Shown in pieces: positions 1 to 5,009 of a stretch of 6,809 bases of DNA (its first letter is position 1; every line of letters starts with the position of its first letter). The DNA lies in contig JAUWME010000133.1 of the NCBI GenBank assembly GCA_030613285.1, positions 1 to 6,809 on the forward strand, read 5' to 3'. Source of the DNA: Candidatus Zymogenus sp. (GTDB lineage: Bacteria > Desulfobacterota > Zymogenia > Zymogenales > Zymogenaceae). The notes beneath the pieces were generated by a model. It was not told where the DNA came from. It worked only from the letters and a program-made list of their open reading frames with translations, and searched no databases. The translations under genes and the position numbers were made by a program.

Positions 1-394
1 TGGAGTCGTAGTGGGCCATGAAGATAAGCTCCCTGACGGCATCTGGAGCCTTGAAGCTCACGATGATATTCTCGCCAGCCTTTGTTATAAGGCCACTTAC
101 TATGGGAATAAACATCTCAAATTCCAAAAAGAGGAGCGGGAAGATGAGAATCGATACGATGAGCGCGAAGATCGGTTTTTTCCTCCAGATGAGGATGAAA
201 AGGATGATGGCCAAAACCAAAAGTGTCAGGCCGATGAGAAACTGCATATAGGGCCTAAGGGCAAACTCCTGTACGACAAATGGGATGTCCCACGACGTTA
301 AAAGCCCCTTGATGTACTCGGCCGTCTTTTCGAGGGCTTCCCTGTGGTCGGGTCTTGGTACTGCAATGTTTGTCAAAATTTCTTGAAGGTCCAT
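1..394 (-). CDS. M28-family zinc peptidase with an inserted membrane hairpin, N-terminal part (runs off the left edge)
   Basis: The reading frame opens with ATG at 394 and stays open to the window edge, giving 131 residues. GGAG at 401-404 lies six bases before the ATG and supports this start. Residues 1-48 resemble the lead-in of M28 aminopeptidases (NIAVPRPDHREALEKTAEYI, then an amphipathic helix and a strand). Residues about 50-70 and 74-99 are two strongly hydrophobic segments separated by RKKP, which looks like a transmembrane hairpin. Residues 109-131 return to the catalytic fold and end in MAHYDS, the first zinc-site motif of the family (H128, D130). In known members this fold hydrolyses N-terminal residues from peptides, or related amide bonds. 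The remaining zinc ligands and the catalytic Glu lie outside the window, so activity cannot be judged. I infer an inner-membrane peptidase; the orientation of the catalytic domain is unknown. Confidence 0.8.
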   Translation of the reverse strand, partial: MDLQEILTNIAVPRPDHREALEKTAEYIKGLLTSWDIPFVVQEFALRPYMQFLIGLTLLVLAIILFILIWRKKPIFALIVSILIFPLLFLEFEMFIPIVSGLITKAGENIIVSFKAPDAVRELIFMAHYDS

Positions 395-428
395 AATTTT
401 CTCCGGATTGATTGGATATTTCTCTTAA

Positions 429-455
429 ATTATAGTATATATAAAAGAATGTCAA
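429..455 (-). promoter_or_regulatory. Sigma70-type promoter for the M28 peptidase gene
   Basis: Reading the minus strand, a perfect TTGACA (450-455) and a perfect TATAAT (429-434) are separated by 15 bases. The spacer is shorter than the usual 17, which may weaken the promoter. Predicted initiation near 422 would leave a leader of about 28 bases containing the GGAG site. A 17-base spacing would instead use the poorer box TAATTT. Confidence 0.55.
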
Positions 456-518
456 AGGATTTTTTGTTGATGGCCTCAATCTGTGGTTCAGCCCCCTTCA
501 TTTTTTGTTGACATCAAA

Positions 519-898
519 TTAACATTTGAGTTCGATCTTAGAAAAGGGAACACCGCCCCGTGCCGCCCAGTTGTTTCGTTCACTCTCAATGATATTAAAA
601 AGGATGTCTTTGTTGTCCACCTCAATGTGTTTTTCGATGACTTGGGTTATGGACTTGAAAAGCTCTTCTTTCATTTCATCACTCCGTCCCGAAAACATCA
701 ATATTTCTGTAAAGACGAAATTGGGGTTTCTGCTTTCGTGGACAGAGCGGTGCGCTGCGGGTGTTGTATAAATAGCAACATGGCCGTGGGATGGATCGAT
801 CTTCAGGGTTTTTATCATGGCCTCCCAACCTCTTTGGCGATGTGTGGCAGTTTTTTACTTTCAATTTCACCGGAGATGTGTATCTTAAAAAACGGCAT
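519..898 (-). pseudogene. Tautomerase-superfamily protein, interrupted by a one-base frameshift
   Basis: Translation from ATG 898 (AGGAG at 905-909, six bases upstream) begins MPFFKIHISGEI, with the N-terminal Pro that acts as catalytic base in the 4-oxalocrotonate tautomerase/MIF superfamily. This frame stops after 27 residues at 815-817. The rest of the family profile continues in another frame from 818 to 519, including NPNFVFTEILMFSGRSDE and a C-terminal NNWAARGG. Adding one G to the GGG run at 824-826 joins the two parts into a 126-residue protein with an unbroken first helix (KKLPHIAKEVGEAMIKTLKI). The length and the NW..RGG tail match the family of Pfam Tautomerase_2-like proteins. The cause could be a real inactivating deletion or a sequencing or assembly error at the G run. 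The stop and the downstream ATG overlap as ATGA, so a split two-ORF arrangement is formally possible but would separate the catalytic Pro from most of the fold. The substrate is unknown. Confidence 0.8.
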
Positions 899-931
899 TT
901 TGGACTCCTGCGATTTTTTTTGGCGTTGACT

Positions 932-1078
932 ATTCTCTCTTTACTATATATTTACTTTGTATATTTTTTCATTTTGAGTTGCGAAATGCAATAGCTAATA
1001 AGAAGTTAATAAGAAGCTAATAAGAAGCTAATAAGAGAGAATCGCGAAGATCGACATAAAAAAGATGCGGATTCTCTC
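932..1078. repeat. Three copies of an ATTCTCTC/GAGAGAAT element in mixed orientation
   Basis: ATTCTCTC occurs at 932-939 and 1071-1078, and its reverse complement GAGAGAAT at 1035-1042. The middle copy pairs with the left one over 10 bases (932-941 with 1033-1042) and with the right one over 9 bases (1035-1043 with 1070-1078). All copies lie between the divergent tautomerase and deacetylase genes. They could be protein-binding half-sites or alternative hairpin arms. No function is shown by the sequence. Confidence 0.5.
994..1037. repeat. Four tandem copies of an 11-bp unit
   Basis: Units GCTAATAAGAA, GTTAATAAGAA, GCTAATAAGAA and GCTAATAAGAG follow one another without spacers at 994-1004, 1005-1015, 1016-1026 and 1027-1037. 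The period is close to one DNA helical turn, so equivalent bases face the same side of the helix. The array lies about 80-120 bases upstream of the promoter at 1118-1146. The regular spacing could suit cooperative binding of a regulator, but slippage-generated low-complexity DNA is an equally valid reading. Its last unit overlaps the middle GAGAGAAT element. Confidence 0.8.
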
Positions 1079-1117
1079 GATTTCAATCTTAAAAAACCCA
1101 CAACCAGCTTAAAAACC

Positions 1118-1146
1118 TTGACAGAAAATGTTGGTATGTATAAAAT
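1118..1146 (+). promoter_or_regulatory. Strong promoter for the deacetylase operon, apparently leaderless
   Basis: TTGACA (1118-1123) and TAAAAT (1141-1146) are separated by exactly 17 bases. A start site about seven bases after the -10 box would fall at 1153-1154, directly on the ATG at 1154. No Shine-Dalgarno sequence precedes that ATG. The same two hexamers with the same spacing recur on the minus strand at 3648-3676. Confidence 0.65.
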
Positions 1147-1153
1147 CCTTGAG

Positions 1154-1915
1154 ATGAAAAAGTTCATTATCGTAGCAGATGATTTTGGCCTCTCGCTAAA
1201 TATCAACAGAGGCATCGAGATTGGGGCTGAGGCCGGCGCTCTCTCCTTTGCTTCGTTGATGGTCGATGAGGAGTTTGTTGCTGACGCTGTTAAAATTGCA
1301 AAGAAGAACCCAGGCCTCACGGTGGGACTTCATGTTTGCATCAGCAAGCTGTTAAATATTGATGAAGATGTGTGGCGGGGCGTAAGGAGAAAGGACTTAA
1401 TGGAATTAGTGTCAAAAAGATCTCTCATCAAGACCGTCATCAGTGACTGTCAGAGACAAATTGCAAAGTTCTTTGATCTTGGGTTTACCCCTACATTTAT
1501 CAACACCCACTTCAATCATCACGTCTTGCCACCTTTCTTTGAAGATTTTGCCGAGATTTCTGCCTTACACAATTTCAAATATATAAGGTTTTCCACAAAA
1601 ACCCCCCTCCTTACACACCCCGATATCCCAATAGAAGAAAAATTGTCCGGCATGGGGAAAGTCCTGAGAGAAAAGGGGATAGCATTTTCTGATGAATACA
1701 TTGCCGCAAGTTTCCACTTTTTTCCCCCGGAACTAAAAGATGAATTTACAGAGATTATGGTTCACCCAACTGCTGCTCCAGATCCAAAAAAGGAACCCAA
1801 CTCAATGATTTACTACCTTGACCTCATCAAACTCTTATCCTGGGGCGATTACTACAAATATATGGGATACGAGGAGGGATACGAGGAGTTGACATCAAAC
1901 GGGGAGGGCAAGTGA
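1154..1915 (+). CDS. ChbG/YdjC-like carbohydrate deacetylase
   Basis: The 253-residue protein begins MKKFIIVADDFGLS, the hallmark opening of the YdjC/ChbG/HpnK family, which are metal-dependent deacetylases of N-acetylated sugars related in fold to NodB-type enzymes. The ADDFG metal motif lies at residues 8-12. GLH (His60) and His119 in NTHFNHH (117-123) match the other metal ligand positions, and MVHP (His204) matches a conserved late motif. The usual pattern HxHxH at 119-123 is altered to HFNHH, so the second His is displaced. Length fits the family. The frame can be extended to TTG 1118, but that codon lies inside the -35 box and the extra 12 residues do not match the family, so ATG 1154 is preferred. 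The substrate cannot be told: chitooligosaccharide, a glycolipid or another acetylated sugar are all possible. The stop is immediately followed by the start of the next gene. Confidence 0.85.
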   Translation: MKKFIIVADDFGLSLNINRGIEIGAEAGALSFASLMVDEEFVADAVKIAKKNPGLTVGLHVCISKLLNIDEDVWRGVRRKDLMELVSKRSLIKTVISDCQRQIAKFFDLGFTPTFINTHFNHHVLPPFFEDFAEISALHNFKYIRFSTKTPLLTHPDIPIEEKLSGMGKVLREKGIAFSDEYIAASFHFFPPELKDEFTEIMVHPTAAPDPKKEPNSMIYYLDLIKLLSWGDYYKYMGYEEGYEELTSNGEGK

Positions 1916-2278
1916 ATGAAAAGGAAGTTTGAATATTATGTCAAGAGAGCGCTTGGTGAGTTGCCCGCCGAATTCAAGGAAAAGATGGATAATCTTGTAA
2001 TTTCTGTGGAAGAGTATCCGAGTAGATATGATCTGACCTCGTTGGGAATAAAAGACAAGCGGATGCTCCTGGGGATTTTCCGGGGTGTTCCCTTTGGTAT
2101 TGTAAGCTCCTTTTATTCAGGCCCCGTGATGCCGTCTGAGATTGTCCTATTTCAGAGGAACATCGAATCTATAGCAAAGACTGAGGTTGAGTTAATAGAG
2201 CAGATTCGGTTGACCCTGCTCCATGAAATCGGGCACTACTTTGGGATGTCTGAAGAAGAGCTTGCCCAGTACACGTAG
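1916..2278 (+). CDS. Small HEXXH metallopeptidase-like protein (zincin_1 / DUF1025 type)
   Basis: The 120-residue protein carries LLHEIGHYFGMSEEEL at 101-116, with zinc ligands His103 and His107 and catalytic Glu104 in HEIGH. The arrangement of an N-terminal helix (FEYYVKRALGELPAEF), a central LLGIFRGVPF segment and the C-terminal HEIGHYFG motif is that of the short minimal-zincin family PF06262, whose members are of this size. No signal peptide or membrane segment is present, so it is likely cytoplasmic. ATG 1916 directly abuts the TGA of the deacetylase gene, and GGAGG at 1903-1907 lies eight bases upstream, so the two are almost certainly co-transcribed and translationally coupled. Physiological substrates of this family are poorly known, and I infer no specific role. 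Confidence 0.85.
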   Translation: MKRKFEYYVKRALGELPAEFKEKMDNLVISVEEYPSRYDLTSLGIKDKRMLLGIFRGVPFGIVSSFYSGPVMPSEIVLFQRNIESIAKTEVELIEQIRLTLLHEIGHYFGMSEEELAQYT

Positions 2279-2307
2279 ATGGTGATGGGGGTTGGTGATG
2301 AACAGTC

Positions 2308-2369
2308 ATAGCTAATAGAAAGCCCAGCTTTTTTACCATTAGATTAATTGGATTGATTAGATTAGCTAT
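2308..2369. repeat. Distant inverted repeat ATAGCTAAT ... ATTAGCTAT
   Basis: ATAGCTAAT at 2308-2316 is matched by its reverse complement at 2361-2369 across 44 bases. The left arm with its flank (ATAGCTAATAGAAAG) closely resembles the beginning of the 11-bp tandem array (ATAGCTAATAAGAAG from 991). The right arm with two flanking bases is the exact reverse complement of 989-999. This hints at a shared short element on both sides of the deacetylase operon, but such AT-rich matches can arise by chance. Confidence 0.35.
2319..2334 (+). terminator. Weak intrinsic terminator candidate after the deacetylase/zincin operon
   Basis: AAAGC (2319-2323), a CCA loop and GCTTT (2327-2331) form a five-pair stem merging into a run of six T. 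The stem is short and mostly A-T, so efficiency is doubtful. Its position about 40 bases past the operon stop is suitable. Confidence 0.3.
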
Positions 2370-2448
2370 TGAAATAGAGGGGAAATTTTGTTATTTTAGA
2401 GCATCGGTTGGGAAATGCTTTGGTGAATTTACGTATTTAGTTAATCCA

Positions 2449-2468
2449 TGGACAATTTTTTTTGTCCA
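2449..2468. other. Perfect 7-bp hairpin with an all-T loop
   Basis: TGGACAA (2449-2455) and TTGTCCA (2462-2468) flank six T. It lacks a T run after the stem on the plus strand, so it is not a standard terminator. It overlaps the candidate -35 region of the dodecin gene and could be an operator-like palindrome. Function unknown. Confidence 0.4.
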
Positions 2469-2489
2469 AGACAGTTTTCGATTTACAAT
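2462..2489 (+). promoter_or_regulatory. Tentative promoter for the dodecin gene
   Basis: TTGTCC (2462-2467) and TACAAT (2484-2489) are 16 bases apart. Start would be near 2496, leaving a leader of about 58 bases that includes a small CCGC/GCGG hairpin at 2501-2513. The -35 box is imperfect and the whole area is AT-rich, so other assignments are possible. Confidence 0.3.
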
Positions 2490-2554
2490 ATTTTTTTGTA
2501 CCGCAAAAAGCGGCATAAAAAATTTAGTTGAACTTAACAAATGGAGGTATTAGT

Positions 2555-2764
2555 ATGTCTGAAAAAGTTGCAAGAGTATCTGAGGTTATTGCCGGTTCCA
2601 GCATTAGTTTTGATGACGCCATCAAAAAAGGTTTAAAGAGGGCAACCTCTACCTTAAGAAACATCGTAGGGCTAAAGATCAAGGAGTTTCGGGTTCACGT
2701 GGAAAACGATGAGATTGAGGAGTATAGGGTGAATATGGATATTATCTTTCTGCTGGAAGAGTGA
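2555..2764 (+). CDS. Dodecin-family protein lacking the canonical flavin-contact residues
   Basis: The 69-residue product matches the dodecin fold throughout: VARVSEVIAGSS strand, helix FDDAIKKGLKRATSTLRN, then strands KIKEFRVHVEND and EEYRVNMDIIFLLEE. Dodecins form hollow dodecamers that store flavin or related ligands. By hand alignment on TLRN and the EYxV strand, the Trp that stacks on flavin is Gly39 here, and the Gln that hydrogen-bonds it is Arg58. That resembles the non-flavin dodecin-like proteins such as mycobacterial SecE2. The start at ATG 2555 is preferred to TTG 2528 because GGAGG at 2543-2547 sits seven bases before it and the protein then begins MSEK like other dodecins. It stands alone between a candidate promoter and a strong terminator, so it is probably monocistronic. 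Its ligand is unknown. Confidence 0.85.
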   Translation: MSEKVARVSEVIAGSSISFDDAIKKGLKRATSTLRNIVGLKIKEFRVHVENDEIEEYRVNMDIIFLLEE

Positions 2765-2775
2765 TCGGTTGTTTC

Positions 2776-2809
2776 AAAGGGGGTAGATTCCAATCTGCCC
2801 CCTTTTTTT
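2776..2809 (+). terminator. Strong intrinsic terminator of the dodecin gene
   Basis: AAAGGGGG, a T-G wobble pair and AGATT/AATCT form a long stem with a CC loop (2790-2791), closed by CCCCC and followed by seven T (2803-2809). It starts 12 bases after the dodecin stop. On the opposite strand only a short T run follows the stem, so it would terminate the converging membrane-protein gene less well. Confidence 0.92.
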
Positions 2810-2867
2810 ATTTGTCACTGCCACCAAACCAATTAATTAAATTGCTACATTGATTTTCAAGCTGTGG

Positions 2868-3608
2868 CTACATCCATTCAGAGGGTTCGATTAGCCCACC
2901 GAAGATAGAATAATAGATAGTATAGGCAATAATGATGACCACCCCGGTTCCGCAGAGAAAGAGAGTAAGTCTCTTTGTCATTATTTCCCGGATTCCTTTT
3001 ATGGAAACGAACCCCGAAATCAATATCACCAAAACAAAATAGGTAAGCACCTCCACCGCAGTCTGGCCTTCCAACCCCGATGAACCGACATAGAACCCGA
3101 AGAGGAGTGCGGAAAAGAGGATGGTGGCAAGTTCTCCTTTTTTTATCTTTTCGGTACTTGTGGATTTCAGTTCCAGAACAAACAAGGTACCCAAAATGCC
3201 AAAGAAGCCGATGTCAAAAAGTATGTGCCCCAGGGTTTCATCGTAAAAGTAGATGAAGTTGGCAAGGGTTTTTGTAACCTCTTCTCCATCTTGGATGTTG
3301 TGGATGGCGTTGGCCCCAAAGTGAATCCCGTGGCCTTCAAAGAGGATTGCACCGAAGAGGACAAGGAGGATTAGAAAAGGTGTGGTGGCCTTTTCATTTG
3401 GAGATTTTTCAGGCTGTTTTAGTATCTCCTTTGAGATAAGAAAGAACATCAAGGCCATAAATGGAGCCCAGAGGAGGATGTCCATAAAATCGTTGGGGCA
3501 AAGGCCGGTGTTTCCAATCACCTTAAAACCGAAGACAAAGACCGGGGCGATAACCAAGATGATTGCCCCCAGGGAGAATATTAAGAGAAGCACTGTTAAT
3601 CTTTTCAT
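2868..3608 (-). CDS. Seven-helix integral membrane protein with a conserved-looking His/Asp/Glu cluster, function unknown
   Basis: The 246-residue protein has about seven hydrophobic segments, roughly at 5-27, 41-60, 76-92, 119-145, 162-178, 184-203 and 214-236. Polar residues cluster around the third and fourth: EGHGIHFGANAIHN at 91-104 (Glu91, His93, His96, His103) and YFYDETLGH at 120-128 (Asp123, Glu124, His128). A further GSSGLEG lies at 175-181. Such buried acidic and His residues suggest metal binding, proton handling or intramembrane hydrolysis, as in CREST-type proteins, but I cannot assign it to that family. ATG 3608 is chosen over ATG 3620 because GGAG at 3615-3618 lies six bases before it, and the upstream ATG lacks a site. 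It has its own promoter, is not in an operon here, and converges on the dodecin gene. Confidence 0.8.
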   Translation of the reverse strand: MKRLTVLLLIFSLGAIILVIAPVFVFGFKVIGNTGLCPNDFMDILLWAPFMALMFFLISKEILKQPEKSPNEKATTPFLILLVLFGAILFEGHGIHFGANAIHNIQDGEEVTKTLANFIYFYDETLGHILFDIGFFGILGTLFVLELKSTSTEKIKKGELATILFSALLFGFYVGSSGLEGQTAVEVLTYFVLVILISGFVSIKGIREIMTKRLTLFLCGTGVVIIIAYTIYYSIFGGLIEPSEWM

Positions 3609-3647
3609 TTTTTTCTCCATCTTAAAATTGGTTTATTTTACACTTTT

Positions 3648-3676
3648 ATTTTAGATGAACTTATTTATTTTGTCAA
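3648..3676 (-). promoter_or_regulatory. Strong sigma70-type promoter for the seven-helix membrane protein
   Basis: On the minus strand TTGACA (3671-3676) and TAAAAT (3648-3653) are separated by exactly 17 bases. Initiation near 3641 gives a leader of about 33 bases that includes the GGAG site. The boxes and spacing are identical to those at 1118-1146. Confidence 0.75.
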
Positions 3677-3732
3677 GGTGAGTGGGGCAAGGGGGGGTAC
3701 AATATTCCTGTCACTCAAGAAAAAGCATATTA

Positions 3733-3767
3733 AGATTGCTTCGGCGCTACGCTCCTCTTCAATGACA
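3733..3767 (-). repeat. Degenerate dispersed intergenic repeat (TGTCATTG...GAAGCAATCT type)
   Basis: Read on the minus strand the segment runs TGTCATTGAAGAGGAGCG, TAGCGCCGAAGCAATCT. It is close to the motif TGTCATTGCGAGGAGCGAAG plus CGACGAAGCAATCT that I recognise as recurring in the intergenic DNA of many bacterial genomes. It lies between the membrane-protein promoter and the 3' end of the nucleotidyltransferase gene. Copy number in this genome cannot be judged from one window. Confidence 0.5.
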
Positions 3768-3824
3768 TGAGAGGGGAGTTAGACACATCGTCCACATTTT
3801 TTCTATCCTTTTGCCTTCAGGTAC

Positions 3825-4973
3825 TCAAACTTTGGCAGAGCCCCCTTTTTTGGAATTAAACAGTTCCCGTTGGTATGCCATCCATTCATCAAAATTCGCC
3901 TTAATCGCCTCGAACTCCTCGTCATTGTCGATGTCCAGCGCTGCCCCCCCGTAGCTGGTCATGGCGGTAACTGCACTGGTCCCAATAATTGCGCCAACGT
4001 TCTTTTCAACGTCTGAAAGTGTAATGGTTCTTCTGAGTATGTCAGAAAGCCACCCAAGCTTCTTGTTGGTTAAAAACATACAAGTCTGGAGGATAGCAAG
4101 GAGATAAATCGCCTTGTATGCGCCTTTTTCGGCCCTTAAAAGGTTTATGGCAACCTTGATTATGTTTTTCCATTCCTTCTGGTGCCGATACTCATACATC
4201 TTGTCAATATACACCTTATTTCTGATTTTTATCATCCTTGAAAGGTGCAGGTTGTTCTGCCGCCACTTAATATCTCTGGCGTGAAAATATGAGTGTTTTA
4301 TTCCCAGCTTGTTTTTTTTCGGGTAGTAAGGTTTCAGGGAATAATCGGGTGTTATCCCAGCGACGTAATTGTACTTGTCCAATTGGGCATTTTCCAAGAA
4401 CTCGTCAATTTCATAAGATGTTAAAAGGGGGATGTCACCTGACAGACCCAGTGCTGCCCACTCTTCCAACGGTGTGTTGAGATAGGAATCGGGATTTACA
4501 TCAACGTTGTGCCCGTTAATGGTATGTAGAAAACCATTCCACGCGTTTTCAATCAGATTGTCCCACTGCTCCAGGACAACTACCTTCCGATCCTTGATTT
4601 TGGCAAGGTCTGCCTTGATGGCCTTTTCGATTTTTTCCTTGGGGCCGACAATCCAGATGTCCTTGATGTATTTTGAACCAGCCACCGCAGAAAGGACATA
4701 GCTGATTATAGGTCTTCCCTTGATGGTCAAAAGTGTTTTGTTGCTCATCCCCCCTACTTTCCTGCTTGCCTTCTTGTCTCCCGCTAATATTACAGCATTG
4801 TAAACGTTAATTGGTCTTCTTCCCCTTTTTTTAATAAAACCATAGTCCTCTGGCAATATACCAATCAACTCCTTGATAGTCAAGAATTTTATCTTTTTCT
4901 TTACCTTTTTGTTGACAAGCTCTCCTTTTGTGATAAGTTCATAATCGGCTTTAAAAACGTGTGTTTTTTCCAA
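3825..4973 (-). CDS. MobA-like nucleotidyltransferase with N- and C-terminal extensions
   Basis: The 382-residue protein contains an NTP-transferase core: NAVILAGDKK (59-68), KTLLTIKGRPIISYVL (79-94) and LSGDIPLLT (177-185), where Asp180 is the expected metal-binding residue. GGAALDIDNDEEFEAI (342-357) resembles the LDIDTPED tail of this fold. The usual GxGxR nucleotide loop is replaced by GDKKASRKVGG. A basic 57-residue N-terminal extension and a helical segment at about 240-330 set it apart from plain MobA (about 200 residues). The family activates small phosphorylated molecules with CTP, GTP or UTP. The substrate here is unknown, with a sugar, polyol or alcohol phosphate most likely. The only early in-frame start is TTG 4973 (an in-frame stop lies at 4986-4988), and it has no clear ribosome binding site, so the start is uncertain. 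It diverges from the oxidoreductase gene across 36 bases. Confidence 0.8.
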   Translation of the reverse strand: MEKTHVFKADYELITKGELVNKKVKKKIKFLTIKELIGILPEDYGFIKKRGRRPINVYNAVILAGDKKASRKVGGMSNKTLLTIKGRPIISYVLSAVAGSKYIKDIWIVGPKEKIEKAIKADLAKIKDRKVVVLEQWDNLIENAWNGFLHTINGHNVDVNPDSYLNTPLEEWAALGLSGDIPLLTSYEIDEFLENAQLDKYNYVAGITPDYSLKPYYPKKNKLGIKHSYFHARDIKWRQNNLHLSRMIKIRNKVYIDKMYEYRHQKEWKNIIKVAINLLRAEKGAYKAIYLLAILQTCMFLTNKKLGWLSDILRRTITLSDVEKNVGAIIGTSAVTAMTSYGGAALDIDNDEEFEAIKANFDEWMAYQRELFNSKKGGSAKV

Positions 4974-5009
4974 ATGTAGTTTATTTCAAAAAAAGTGGAG
5001 GTTATGTAA

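Noticed and set aside
11..301. Plus-strand open frames opposite the peptidase fragment
   Set aside because: The minus strand carries the AHYDS motif and membrane helices; the plus-strand translation is low-complexity and charged, as expected for a shadow.
483..929. Plus-strand open frame of 148 residues across the tautomerase region
   Set aside because: It is antisense to a clearly recognisable tautomerase, has no family resemblance and no ribosome binding site.
994..1037. Possible CRISPR array
   Set aside because: The units are only 11 bp and directly adjacent, with no spacers and no cas genes nearby.
1006..1320. Minus-strand open frame of 104 residues
   Set aside because: It overlaps the 11-bp repeats and the conserved start of the ChbG-like gene on the other strand and shows no family features.
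2501..2513. CCGC/GCGG hairpin as a terminator or riboswitch stem
   Set aside because: The stem has only four pairs, no T run follows, and there are no surrounding conserved riboswitch elements.
2353..2553. Plus-strand open frame of 66 residues between the zincin and dodecin genes
   Set aside because: Its sequence is Phe-rich AT-driven translation, it has no good ribosome binding site, and it runs through hairpins and into the dodecin ribosome binding site.
3691..3697. Run of seven G as a possible G-quadruplex
   Set aside because: Only one long and one four-base G run occur close together, too few for a convincing quadruplex.
5004..5009. ATG-TAA as a regulatory minimal ORF before the oxidoreductase
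   Set aside because: The ribosome binding site ends only two bases before this ATG, so initiation there is unlikely; it fits ATG 5010 well.
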